DNA of 64,000 bases from an uncultured bacterium. Its GTDB lineage: Bacteria; Actinomycetota; Coriobacteriia; Coriobacteriales; Coriobacteriaceae. The position numbers were made by a program, and so were the translations under genes. The stretch lies in NCBI GenBank assembly GCA_905214105.1, contig CAJMKK010000004.1, positions 62,001 through 126,000 on the forward strand, in the 5' to 3' direction. The notes under the pieces were generated by a model. The model saw only the letters and a list, made by a program, of their open reading frames with translations, was not told the origin of the DNA and did not search any database. Shown here one piece after another: positions 39,978 to 47,269 of the stretch (position 1 is the stretch's first letter; the number at the start of each line of letters is the position of its first letter).

Positions 39978-40032
39978 AGGATCGCTCCTTCCCTAGCAGG
40001 CGATATGCAACCGCCCACCCTAGTCGAAAAAG

Positions 40033-40071
40033 AAAAGCGGGACCCGCCGAGGAATCGGCAGGCCCCGCTTG
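40033..40071 (-). terminator. Terminator of rplM-rpsI
   Basis: An imperfect GC stem (AAGCGGG...CCCGCTT at the base), followed on the minus strand by TTTTCTTTTTC. It starts 30 nt after the rpsI stop. Confidence 0.88.
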
Positions 40072-40100
40072 TACATTGTATCTCGAAAGGAGATAAAACC

Positions 40101-40496
<396 letters not shown>

Positions 40497-40498
40497 CT

Positions 40499-40942
40499 TT
40501 AAGCCTCCAGCTCAATCTTCGTGGGGTTCTGGGCAGCGTGCGGATGCTCGGCACCAGCGTAGACCTTAAGCTTGGTCATCTGGGCACGGCCGAGGGTGGT
40601 CTTGGGCAGCATGCCGCGAACGGCGCGCTCGATGACCTTCTCCGGGTGCTTCTCCATAGCCTGGCGGAAGCTCTCAGCCTTGAGGCCGCCGTTGTAGCCG
40701 CTGTGGCGATAATAGGTCTTCGTGTCGGCCTTGTTACCGGTAAGCTGGACCTTATCGGCGTTGATGACGACAACGAAGTCGCCGCAGTCGCTGTTGGGCG
40801 TGAACTGGGGCTTGTTCTTACCGCGCAGGATCATTGCGATCTGGGTGGCAAGACGGCCCAGGACAGCACCATCGGCGTCGACGAGAACCCAGTTGCGCTG
40901 GACCTCGCCCTGCTTGGCGTAGTGAGTCGATTTCGAAATCAC
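40499..40942 (-). CDS. rplM: 50S ribosomal protein L13
   Basis: 147 residues with the L13 core: [36 protein letters not shown] and [16 protein letters not shown]. The start is a GTG at 40942, with GGAGGAG 7-8 nt upstream. It is transcribed from the strong promoter at 41009-41036, leaving a leader of about 60 nt. Confidence 0.98.
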   Translation of the reverse strand: MISKSTHYAKQGEVQRNWVLVDADGAVLGRLATQIAMILRGKNKPQFTPNSDCGDFVVVINADKVQLTGNKADTKTYYRHSGYNGGLKAESFRQAMEKHPEKVIERAVRGMLPKTTLGRAQMTKLKVYAGAEHPHAAQNPTKIELEA

Positions 40943-41008
40943 TTAGACTCCTCCATGTACAGTACGTGTTGTTACAGAGATTCACGGGGCTCTGCAAGTA
41001 ACCCGTCC

Positions 41009-41036
41009 ATATTACCCCGCTCGCCGTACGAGTCAA
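41009..41036 (-). promoter_or_regulatory. Strong promoter of rplM-rpsI
   Basis: The minus strand reads TTGACT (41036-41031), 16 nt, then TAATAT (41014-41009). It is the best consensus promoter seen in the window and stands at a ribosomal operon, as expected. Confidence 0.8.
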
Positions 41037-41134
41037 CAGGTATTTTGGCTCCGACCAGAGTTTCTGCACATGTCATCCACGAGCCGTTATTTTCCAGCTC
41101 TTTAGCTGTTGTCATTTTTGAGGGTTCGCCGTCG

Positions 41135-42013
41135 CTAGCGTTCAACGAACTCTTGGATTTCCGTGAGCAGGCGCTTTGCCTCCTGACGGCCCTGGATATA
41201 CAGGTCCAATAGCTTTGCCGGATCGTGCTCAACGTGGCCGACCTCGACCGGCTTTTGCGGAGCAACGACCAGCGCGCGGCCCTCGCGCTCATACTTCCAC
41301 AGATGCATGCGCTGGAGGTTATAGCGGTCGTGGCGCGTCTCGATAGCCTCGAGCAGGTAGGGGTAGTCGACATAGCGGGCGCGCGCGGCGGGCATAAACT
41401 CGTAGGGCTTTTTCTCGTATGAGCGGTCCTGCGTGACAATAACAACCGCGCGATCGAAGCCCGCCTCCTCCAGCACGTGCTCGATGGGGACCGAATCGGC
41501 TACGCCGCCGTCGACGTATTTGTGCCCGTCAATCTCGACCGGCGGCGTAACCAGCGGCAGCGACGTCGATGCGCGCACGGCGTCGAGGTCAAGTACGGCG
41601 CTTTTGACCGGCAGGTACGCGGCGGTTCCAAAGAGCATGTCCGTCGCGACGGCGTACATCTCGATGGAGCTCGCGTCGAACGTCTCGTTGTCAAAGGGAT
41701 CCAGGCGGTCCTGGACATCGTTGAAGATAAAGTCGTAACCCACAATGGAGCCCGTGGACGCAAACGATGCGGCACCCATGAAGCGGTTGTCGTTGCAGAA
41801 AGCCAGGTTGATGCGGTTGGCACGACCGATCTGGTGCGACTTGTAGTTCACGCCGTTGAGGGCGCCGGCCGATACGCCGTAGACAGCCGGAATCTCGACG
41901 CCGGCCTCCATGAGGACGTCAAGCACGCCCGCGGTAAACTGTCCGCGAAAACTACCGCCCTCCAGGACGAGCGCGACCTTGCCGGCGTTCTTTGCCTTAT
42001 CTTCTGCAGTCAT
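41135..42013 (-). CDS. Patatin-like phospholipase
   Basis: 292 residues. Oxyanion-hole glycine motif LEGGSFRGQF (near 17-26), serine elbow GVSAG (near 46-50), catalytic Asp in the DGG motif YVDGGVADSVP. Patatin-family acyl hydrolases of this small YjjU/RssA-like type have unknown physiological substrates. No signal peptide is seen. AGGAGG precedes the start. It is separated from rplM by its own downstream region, and its 5' side abuts the 62-bp tandem repeats. Confidence 0.92.
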   Translation of the reverse strand: MTAEDKAKNAGKVALVLEGGSFRGQFTAGVLDVLMEAGVEIPAVYGVSAGALNGVNYKSHQIGRANRINLAFCNDNRFMGAASFASTGSIVGYDFIFNDVQDRLDPFDNETFDASSIEMYAVATDMLFGTAAYLPVKSAVLDLDAVRASTSLPLVTPPVEIDGHKYVDGGVADSVPIEHVLEEAGFDRAVVIVTQDRSYEKKPYEFMPAARARYVDYPYLLEAIETRHDRYNLQRMHLWKYEREGRALVVAPQKPVEVGHVEHDPAKLLDLYIQGRQEAKRLLTEIQEFVER

Positions 42014-42099
42014 GTTGACCTCCTGCGATTGCGTTTTGGCTTTCTTCTACCCAGTTTTGGGATGGCGAGCGCATGGGTTTTTTGAGGCGGCAGGTGAAG

Positions 42100-42310
42100 C
42101 GGAAAGTGTATCCCAGTTTGAGGCGAGATTCCGGGATGCGCTTTCCGCTTGATGTGTCATCCGGAAACTACGTCCCAGTCTGAGCGTGAATTCTGGGATG
42201 GACTTTCCGCTTGAGGCGTCATCCGGAAACCGCATCCCAGTCTGAGCCGGAATTCCGGGATGGATTTTCCGCCTGAGCCGCCGTTGGGAAAGTATGTCCC
42301 GGCCTGCGTT
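42100..42310. repeat. 62-bp tandem repeat array
   Basis: Units start at 42100, 42162 and 42224, with a partial fourth at 42286: an exact 62-bp period. Each unit is a nested hairpin: CGGAAA...TTTCCG outside and ATCCCAG...GGGAT inside. The spacers inside the hairpins vary more than the stems. There is no spacer pattern of a CRISPR type. It lies between the patatin promoter region and tmRNA. Minus-strand frames through it are repeats of the same peptide and are not believed to be genes. Confidence 0.88.
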
Positions 42311-42323
42311 GCCAAGGCGTTTT

Positions 42324-42365
42324 CTTTACGCCCGCGCCCTGCACAGAGTTCGATTCTCCGCGGTA
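42324..42365 (+). repeat. Inverted tmRNA-end copy 1
   Basis: A 42-bp sequence repeated directly at 42534-42575 with 2 differences. It contains GAGTTCGATTCTCCGCG, which is the T-arm/3' end of tmRNA in the opposite orientation to the tmRNA gene at 42630. Confidence 0.8.
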
Positions 42366-42533
42366 CGGGGCTTGCGTTGAAACGGGGCATGGCAGGCTGA
42401 GATTCGATAAACATCGCATCTGTTCTGGGCTGGGGCTTTGCGCGGAGAATCCGCGTGTTCGCTTCGCGAACCCGCGCCGGCTTCGGCCGCCTGTCGGCGT
42501 CCTCGCCCGCTCGCTACAAACGCTCCGCGTTTG

Positions 42534-42575
42534 CTTAACGCTCGCGCCCTGCACAGAGTTCGATTCTCCGCGGTA
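42534..42575 (+). repeat. Inverted tmRNA-end copy 2
   Basis: Second copy, exactly 210 bp from the first. The space between is GC-rich with no gene. It lies just outside the tmRNA terminator. An old attachment site or a remnant of an integrated element is possible. Confidence 0.8.
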
Positions 42576-42582
42576 TCTGTAA

Positions 42583-42620
42583 ACAATAAAAAGGCAGGTA
42601 GAGACACTTCTCTACCTGCC
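42583..42620 (-). terminator. Terminator of tmRNA
   Basis: GGCAGGTAGAG (42593-42603) pairs with CTCTACCTGCC (42610-42620), and TTTTTATTG follows on the minus strand, 10 nt past the tmRNA CCA. Confidence 0.93.
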
Positions 42621-42629
42621 TGTTACTTA

Positions 42630-42993
42630 TGGTGGAGGCGCGGAGAATCGAACTCCGGTCCACGAAAGCCCCCTGATTGGCATCTCCAAGCTCAGTCGCT
42701 GGTTTAGTCTCGGACGCTTTGCGCGCAGCGGCACGCTCGCGGCATCCCAACCGGTTCGGTCTTAGCCCGCGCCATACCGATTACGTGCGCGGGAGCATTC
42801 CCCTAAAATGACGTCGCGCCGGTGTCGGGGAAATCACCGGGTTGACGCGCCGCTATAAACTAAGCAGCGAGAGCCATAGGCTCAAAAGAAGAGTTGTTGT
42901 CAATTCAATTTGACGGTACCCCTGTTTAACGAGGCGAGGAGACCTCGGCTTGCTTCCTCTCTCAGAGCTATCGTGTCGAAACCAGTCGCCCCC
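42630..42993 (-). ncRNA. ssrA: Transfer-messenger RNA
   Basis: About 364 nt. The 5' end reads GGGGGCGACTGGTTTCGAC and the 3' end GGAGTTCGATTCTCCGCG...CCTCCACCA, which together form the tRNA-Ala-like domain. The tag frame ends DNNSSFEPMALAA then TAG (42901 down to 42860), with the usual ALAA degron. An in-frame TGA lies two codons before the Asp, so the resume codon is at or one codon before it. CCA is encoded. A TAAAAT -10 on the minus strand near 43090-43097 suggests a leader of about 90-100 nt upstream of the mature 5' end. It rescues stalled ribosomes with SmpB. Confidence 0.95.
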
Positions 42994-43232
42994 GAATGTC
43001 GGGAAAGTCTGGATGGCATTGGGCGTGCAAGCACCCAACAGCCGTCGACTTTTCAAAGAACACGCGGGGCGAGCCCCGCTCGTGGATAGCTATTTTACCA
43101 CGTTCTAAAGGCAGACAGCTGTTCTATGCACGAGCTGTGAAGACCCCAATGTGCGTCGCACTTCACACTTTTGCTACCGATCGCGTCACGTATATTTTCG
43201 CCAAGCAAAATTGACCCATCGAAAGGACCGTT

Positions 43233-43667
43233 ATGGATACCAAACAGCAACTCGTCAATGCCCTCGCAGGCCTGGGCTCAACCATTACCGAAGCTATGGA
43301 TGTCATCGAAGGCTTTGTCCCCTGCGGACATCCCGCCCTCACGGTATCGAACGCACTCGTCGTGCTGAACGCTGACGATGATGCAGCTCTCGCCCAGCAG
43401 CTTGAGACCGTCGAGGGCTTTATCGACCACGTGAGTGAAAACCGCGGCGTGGCCGCCTACCACGGCATCGAGGTCGAGCTCGCGGGTCCCAAAGCCGATC
43501 TGCTCGCAGCAATCCGCGAGGTAGGCGCCCTTATGCAGACCGCAGGCGTCAAGAATACCCAGGTCAACGAGTGGGTCTACCGCAGTCTGGCAGCACTCGG
43601 CAGCTCCGACGAAAAGGCAACCGAGCAGCTCGCAGAAAGTCCCGCCATTAAGGCCGAGCTTTTGTAA
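43233..43667 (+). CDS. Small acidic protein of unknown function
   Basis: 144 residues, no family recognised. GAAAGGA precedes the ATG. It is acidic and mostly helical: ALAGLGSTITEAMDVIEGFVPCGHPAL, then DDDAALAQQLETVEGFIDHV, a short beta-like YHGIEVELAGPKAD and a helical C-terminus. No signal peptide or membrane segment. It is divergent from tmRNA and convergent with the toxin-antitoxin pair. Confidence 0.75.
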   Translation: MDTKQQLVNALAGLGSTITEAMDVIEGFVPCGHPALTVSNALVVLNADDDAALAQQLETVEGFIDHVSENRGVAAYHGIEVELAGPKADLLAAIREVGALMQTAGVKNTQVNEWVYRSLAALGSSDEKATEQLAESPAIKAELL

Positions 43668-43725
43668 ATAGCAGACGCGGGTCCCTTGGCGCATCGTCGT
43701 CCAAGAGGCCCGCAAACAGTTCGCG

Positions 43726-44241
43726 TCAACCGATAGCCACGCCGCCACGTTCGGCCAAAGCAAGAATCGGCATCATTTGGCGCGGGGTCTTTGCTGCAAG
43801 ATCGGCATGTTCGAGCAGCTTGCGATCGTTGGTCACCAAGTAATCGACCTGTGCGCGCTTGCACGCGGCGAGCACCAAGTTGTCCTCGTAATCGCGATGG
43901 AGCGCTAAGTATTTGTCGGCCAGCCAAAGGTCCGACGCATCTGCACCCACGGCCGTGGCGTTTTCGGTCATGTTCCGAACAAATGCCAACGCCGCATCGC
44001 CAATTGCACGGGCAGATGCCTCGTCGAGCGCTCCCCCGCTGGCAAGAACGCTACGCTTCAGCTCATGTTGGACAACGTACAGTACGTCCTTGGCGATATG
44101 CACCGGGAAAAACAGCAACGCCCCCGTCTCCGTCGCCTGCCCAATAAACGCACGCGCGGCAAGCGACTCGGCATGGTCGATGCAAATCGAATCAACCCAT
44201 ACGTTGGCATCCACCATTATTTTGAGGGGAGCCCCGCTCAC
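43726..44241 (-). CDS. PIN-domain ribonuclease (probable toxin)
   Basis: 171 residues with PIN-domain acidic positions: IMVDANVWVDSI (first Asp, near residue 10), an acidic site near DASDLWLADKYLALHRDYEDNLVLAACKRA, and VDYLVTNDRKLL (last Asp). PIN toxins cleave RNA and are inhibited by a partner protein. The start is a GTG at 44241 that overlaps the upstream stop codon (GTGA), typical of a coupled toxin. The partner at 44238 is a ribbon-helix-helix-like protein. Confidence 0.87.
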   Translation of the reverse strand: MSGAPLKIMVDANVWVDSICIDHAESLAARAFIGQATETGALLFFPVHIAKDVLYVVQHELKRSVLASGGALDEASARAIGDAALAFVRNMTENATAVGADASDLWLADKYLALHRDYEDNLVLAACKRAQVDYLVTNDRKLLEHADLAAKTPRQMMPILALAERGGVAIG

Positions 44242-44573
44242 AGGATCATCCCTTTTTGGCGATAGCGCTCGTCCATGGCTTCAGAATAGATTGTGTCCCA
44301 ATCGCGATCGTCGGATACGGGCGACGTAGCGATGCCCAGGTCCGCGTAAAGCTGATCCGCCACCGCCCATGATGCGGCGAACGGAGTATCGGTCGTGACG
44401 GTCTGCTGCCGGTCGTCGACGGCCGCAAGCACTTCCTCGCACTGCCCGCCACCCTGCGCGACCTTGGCCACCACCTTTTTGATGAGCTCGGGCAGTGACC
44501 CGCCCGAAAGCCGCATCACCTCCTCGGCACGGTTCTTGACCTGGCGATCCACGCGAACGTTCACCTGCGCCAT
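44238..44573 (-). CDS. RelB/ribbon-helix-helix antitoxin-like protein
   Basis: About 111 residues. The N-terminus MAQVNVRVDRQVKNRAEEV matches RelB/DinJ ribbon-helix-helix antitoxins that bind DNA as dimers. The C-terminal part (TPFAASWAVADQLYADLG...DWDTIYSEAMDERYRQKG) is the flexible, acidic toxin-binding type. The start is uncertain: ATG at 44573 gives the classic N-terminus, but GTG at 44591 has a better placed GGGAG. The ATG at 44633 lies inside the operator and is rejected. It precedes and overlaps the PIN gene. Confidence 0.85.
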   Translation of the reverse strand: MAQVNVRVDRQVKNRAEEVMRLSGGSLPELIKKVVAKVAQGGGQCEEVLAAVDDRQQTVTTDTPFAASWAVADQLYADLGIATSPVSDDRDWDTIYSEAMDERYRQKGMIL

Positions 44574-44612
44574 GCCGCTAACAGCACCCACGTTGATCCC
44601 GCTCCCTTCAAC

Positions 44613-44660
44613 TGCTAGCATCGCTAGCAACACTATATAGAGATGCTAGCAAATGGTCAA
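44613..44660 (-). promoter_or_regulatory. TA promoter with GCTAGC operators
   Basis: Minus strand: TTGACC (44660-44655), 17 nt, then TATAGT. TGCTAGCATCGCTAGCA (44613-44629) is a perfect inverted repeat with 7-bp arms just downstream of the -10; a third TGCTAGCA is at 44644-44651 between -35 and -10. This layout fits autorepression by the antitoxin. Confidence 0.75.
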
Positions 44661-44662
44661 AT

Positions 44663-44710
44663 GCAAAAGGCCTGCGCCCAGACGACACCGATGCCGCCTG
44701 GGCGCAGGCC
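44663..44710 (-). terminator. Terminator of metal ATPase operon
   Basis: GGCCTGCGCCCAG (44669-44681) pairs with CTGGGCGCAGGCC (44698-44710), and TTTTGC follows on the minus strand, 25 nt past the stop. Confidence 0.9.
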
Positions 44711-44734
44711 AGATAACGTGGGCGAACACGTCTG

Positions 44735-46810
44735 CTAACGCAGGTAAGCCTTCGCGTTGCTCAGGCTGTAGGCAATCGTCGAGCCATTGTGCAGCAGTGA
44801 CGACGCCTGCGGGGTAATCGCGCCGGTAATGCCCAGTGCCAAGAGCGCTGAGTTGGTGAGCATCACCTTAGAATAGGAGCTCGTCAGACGATCAACGAGG
44901 CCCTGGCTCATGCGGCGCAGGCGCACGATCGCGGCAAGGTCCGTATCGGTCAGGATGATATCGGCGACCTCCTTGGCGATGTCGCTTCCGCCACCCATCG
45001 CCAGGCCCACGTCGGCCAAACCGAGCGCCGGCGAATCGTTGACGCCGTCGCCCACCATGGCAACGTGGCGCCCCTCGCTCTTAATGCGCTCCACATAGGC
45101 GTACTTGTCCTCGGGCAGCAGTTCGGCCTTAAACTCGTCGACACCCGCCTCGCGCGCAATGCGCTCGGCCGTGCGCTCCGAATCGCCCGTGAGCATAACG
45201 ACATGCTTGACGCCCAGCGCATGCAGGTCGGCGATGGCCTCGCGGACCCCGGGTTTGAGCGGATCCTCGATGCCGAGCACGCCCACGACCGTGCCGTCGA
45301 CCGCCAGATACAGCGGCGACAAGCCCTGCATCTGGGACTCGATGCGCTCCTTGATGTCGGACTCGAGCTGCGCGCCCTCGTCCTCAAATACAAAGTGCGT
45401 GGAACCGATGATGGCGCGACGCCCTTCGATGGACGAAGCGATGCCGTGCGCCACGATGTACTCGACGGCAGCATGTCGCTCGCGGTGCTCGAGCCCGCGC
45501 TCGCGTGCCGCATTGACCACGGCACGTGCCACCGGATGCGGAAAATGCTCCTCCAAGCAGGCGGAAAGGCGCAGGACCTCGTCCTCGCTCCAGCCATCGG
45601 TGGTGAGTACGCAGGCAAGACGCGGCTGCGCCTCGGTGAGCGTGCCGGTCTTATCAAACACAATGGTGTCGGCCTTGGCAAACGACTCAAAGTACTTTGC
45701 GCCCTTGACCATGACGCCCATCTTGGCAGCATCGCTCATAGCGGTCATGACGGCAACGGAACCCGTGAGCTTGAGTGCGCACGAGTAGTCGACCATCAAC
45801 GCCGCTGAGGTCTTGATGAGGCTGCGGGTGGTAAGCGCAACCAGACCCGCGAGCAGGAAGTTCCACGGGACGATCTTGTTGGCGAGGTCTTCCATGTGCG
45901 ACTGGCCCTCGGACTTGAGCGAGTCGGCCGTCTGCACGAGCGAGACGATCGAGCGCAGCTTGGTCTGCGCCGTGTTGGCGCGCACGCGCACCAAGATGCT
46001 GCCGTCTTCCACGACGGTGCCGGCGAATACATCGTCGCCCACGCTGCGCTCGACGGCTAGCGGCTCGCCGGTCAGGGTCGCCTGGTTGACCATAGCGCTC
46101 CCCTGCTCGACCACGCCGTCAATGCAAATGGACATGCCGGTGCGCACGGCTACCAAGTCGCCGGGCTCAAGCTCGGTGGCGGCAACGCTTACCTCGGTAT
46201 CGCCGACGACCTTTTGCGCCTTGTCGGGCACATCGAGCAGCGAGTTGATGAGCTCGTTTTCGCTCATGGCGCGGGTGTAGTCCTCGAGCAGCTCGCCCAC
46301 GTTGAGCAGGAACATCGTCTGGCCTGCGGTGTCGACATCACGTTTGACGAACGAAATGCCGATGGCCGAAGCGTCGAGCACGGGAACGGTCAGGCGTGGC
46401 TGCGCCAGCTCATGAAGGGCAGCGCGCAAAAATGCCATGTAACCGGCCACGACAAACACCGCACGCAGAGGCGTCGGCAAGAACCAGCGACGTGCGTAGT
46501 GGGCACCGACGAGTGTCGCCAGGTCCATAACGAGTTTGTGCTTGCGCGGCTCGAGTTGCATCACGTAGCCCGTCTTTGCGTCGGCAATGGCCTGGGCATC
46601 GAGCGCACCGACGGCGGCCAGCACGGCATCGCGGTGCGGCTCGTCGTATTCGAGCGCCATCTGGCCGATGCGGCCGTAGACGCGCACCTTGCGCACGCCG
46701 TCAATGTCGCCGCTGAGCTTAAGCAGCGCATCGAGATCGCTCTCTGGCACAGGACCCGCCAACTGAAGACGGGTCCTGCCGGGGATCTCGCTGATAATCG
46801 AGAATCTCAT
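44735..46810 (-). CDS. P1B-type heavy-metal ATPase, CtpC-like
   Basis: 691 residues. Motifs: TGEP (248-251), transmembrane metal site SCA in MVDYSCALKL (Cys344) instead of CPC, phosphorylated Asp386 in DKTGTLT, HP (425-426) and GDGVNDSP near 596. The N-terminal 80 residues are HMA-like but lack CxxC. The DYSCA metal site resembles CtpC-group exporters linked to Zn/Mn in mycobacteria; the metal here is unproven. A small partner gene 18 nt upstream resembles the PacL/DUF1490 proteins that accompany CtpC. Confidence 0.92.
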   Translation of the reverse strand: MRFSIISEIPGRTRLQLAGPVPESDLDALLKLSGDIDGVRKVRVYGRIGQMALEYDEPHRDAVLAAVGALDAQAIADAKTGYVMQLEPRKHKLVMDLATLVGAHYARRWFLPTPLRAVFVVAGYMAFLRAALHELAQPRLTVPVLDASAIGISFVKRDVDTAGQTMFLLNVGELLEDYTRAMSENELINSLLDVPDKAQKVVGDTEVSVAATELEPGDLVAVRTGMSICIDGVVEQGSAMVNQATLTGEPLAVERSVGDDVFAGTVVEDGSILVRVRANTAQTKLRSIVSLVQTADSLKSEGQSHMEDLANKIVPWNFLLAGLVALTTRSLIKTSAALMVDYSCALKLTGSVAVMTAMSDAAKMGVMVKGAKYFESFAKADTIVFDKTGTLTEAQPRLACVLTTDGWSEDEVLRLSACLEEHFPHPVARAVVNAARERGLEHRERHAAVEYIVAHGIASSIEGRRAIIGSTHFVFEDEGAQLESDIKERIESQMQGLSPLYLAVDGTVVGVLGIEDPLKPGVREAIADLHALGVKHVVMLTGDSERTAERIAREAGVDEFKAELLPEDKYAYVERIKSEGRHVAMVGDGVNDSPALGLADVGLAMGGGSDIAKEVADIILTDTDLAAIVRLRRMSQGLVDRLTSSYSKVMLTNSALLALGITGAITPQASSLLHNGSTIAYSLSNAKAYLR

Positions 46811-46828
46811 AGTTTGTGCCTGGGAGTG

Positions 46829-47074
46829 CTACTCGGCTGCCTTGTCCGCAGCGGCCTCGCTCTGGGTGAGATAGGCAGCCTCGGCAACCATATCGTCGAC
46901 CTCGGCCTTGGCCTGCTCGACCATGTCCTGGTAGCCGTTCTTGATGCGCATGCCGCACGCGATACCCTGCACGCAGGCATTCTTGACCGGAGCGCTGGTA
47001 AGCAGCTTGATGCCGGCCGTGCCAAGCAGAAAACCGCCACCGACAAGCAGGGTATTGAACGTCGACTTCTTCAT
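46829..47074 (-). CDS. Small PacL/DUF6110-like ATPase partner
   Basis: 81 residues: a membrane segment (about 8-24, LLVGGGFLLGTAGIKLL), then SAPVKNACVQGIACGMRIKNGYQDMVEQAKAEVDDMVAEAA, with the KAPVR...A...GxR-like pattern of DUF1490/PacL proteins and a charged C-terminal helix. Mycobacterial PacL1 is a metal-binding partner of CtpC; this protein lacks the C-terminal His-rich metal motif. The start at 47074 (MKKSTFN) has GGGAG 8 nt upstream. It heads the ATPase operon; the operator at 47183 lies before it. Confidence 0.75.
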   Translation of the reverse strand: MKKSTFNTLLVGGGFLLGTAGIKLLTSAPVKNACVQGIACGMRIKNGYQDMVEQAKAEVDDMVAEAAYLTQSEAAADKAAE

Positions 47075-47182
47075 GTTGCTTCTCCCTTTTGCCGCATGGG
47101 GCGCGGCACGGTGCCTTAGCACCCGAGTTCATCAGTTAGCTCGAGCACGCTTTTGAAATACCTTAATTCTATCTAACTATCT

Positions 47183-47202
47183 AGGTCAGCCATGGCTAAC
47201 CT
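47183..47202. promoter_or_regulatory. Metal-type palindrome upstream of ATPase operon
   Basis: AGGTCAGCCATGGCTAACCT is a 20-bp palindrome with one mismatched pair, resembling DtxR/IdeR/MntR operators (AGGTTAGSCTAACCT type) but with a 2-bp longer centre. GTTAGCCATGGCT recurs at 50909-50921. It lies 109 nt before the PacL-like start. Confidence 0.65.
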
Positions 47203-47243
47203 TTTGAAAATTAACGATGCGGAGTAACCGATTGTCAATGTGA

Positions 47244-47262
47244 CAAAGGGACTGTTCCTTTG
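47244..47262. repeat. CAAAGG...CCTTTG hairpin
   Basis: CAAAGG (47244-47249) with CCTTTG (47257-47262); on the minus strand the sequence is GCAAAGGAACAGTCCC, the same plan as the other CAAAGG hairpins. It lies 7 nt past the ABC transporter stop. Confidence 0.55.
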
Positions 47263-47269
47263 CCCCTTC

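Noticed and set aside
42100..42310. CRISPR array
   Set aside because: Units are contiguous 62-bp tandem repeats with no constant repeat/unique spacer alternation and no cas genes.
42157..42607. Minus-strand small proteins across the tandem and tmRNA-end repeats
   Set aside because: Peptides are translations of the DNA repeats (recurrent ENRTLCRARA and SxSDWDxVSG); no ribosome sites.
43278..43763. Minus-strand frame opposite the 144-residue protein
   Set aside because: Shadow; the plus-strand gene has GAAAGGA and a clean start.
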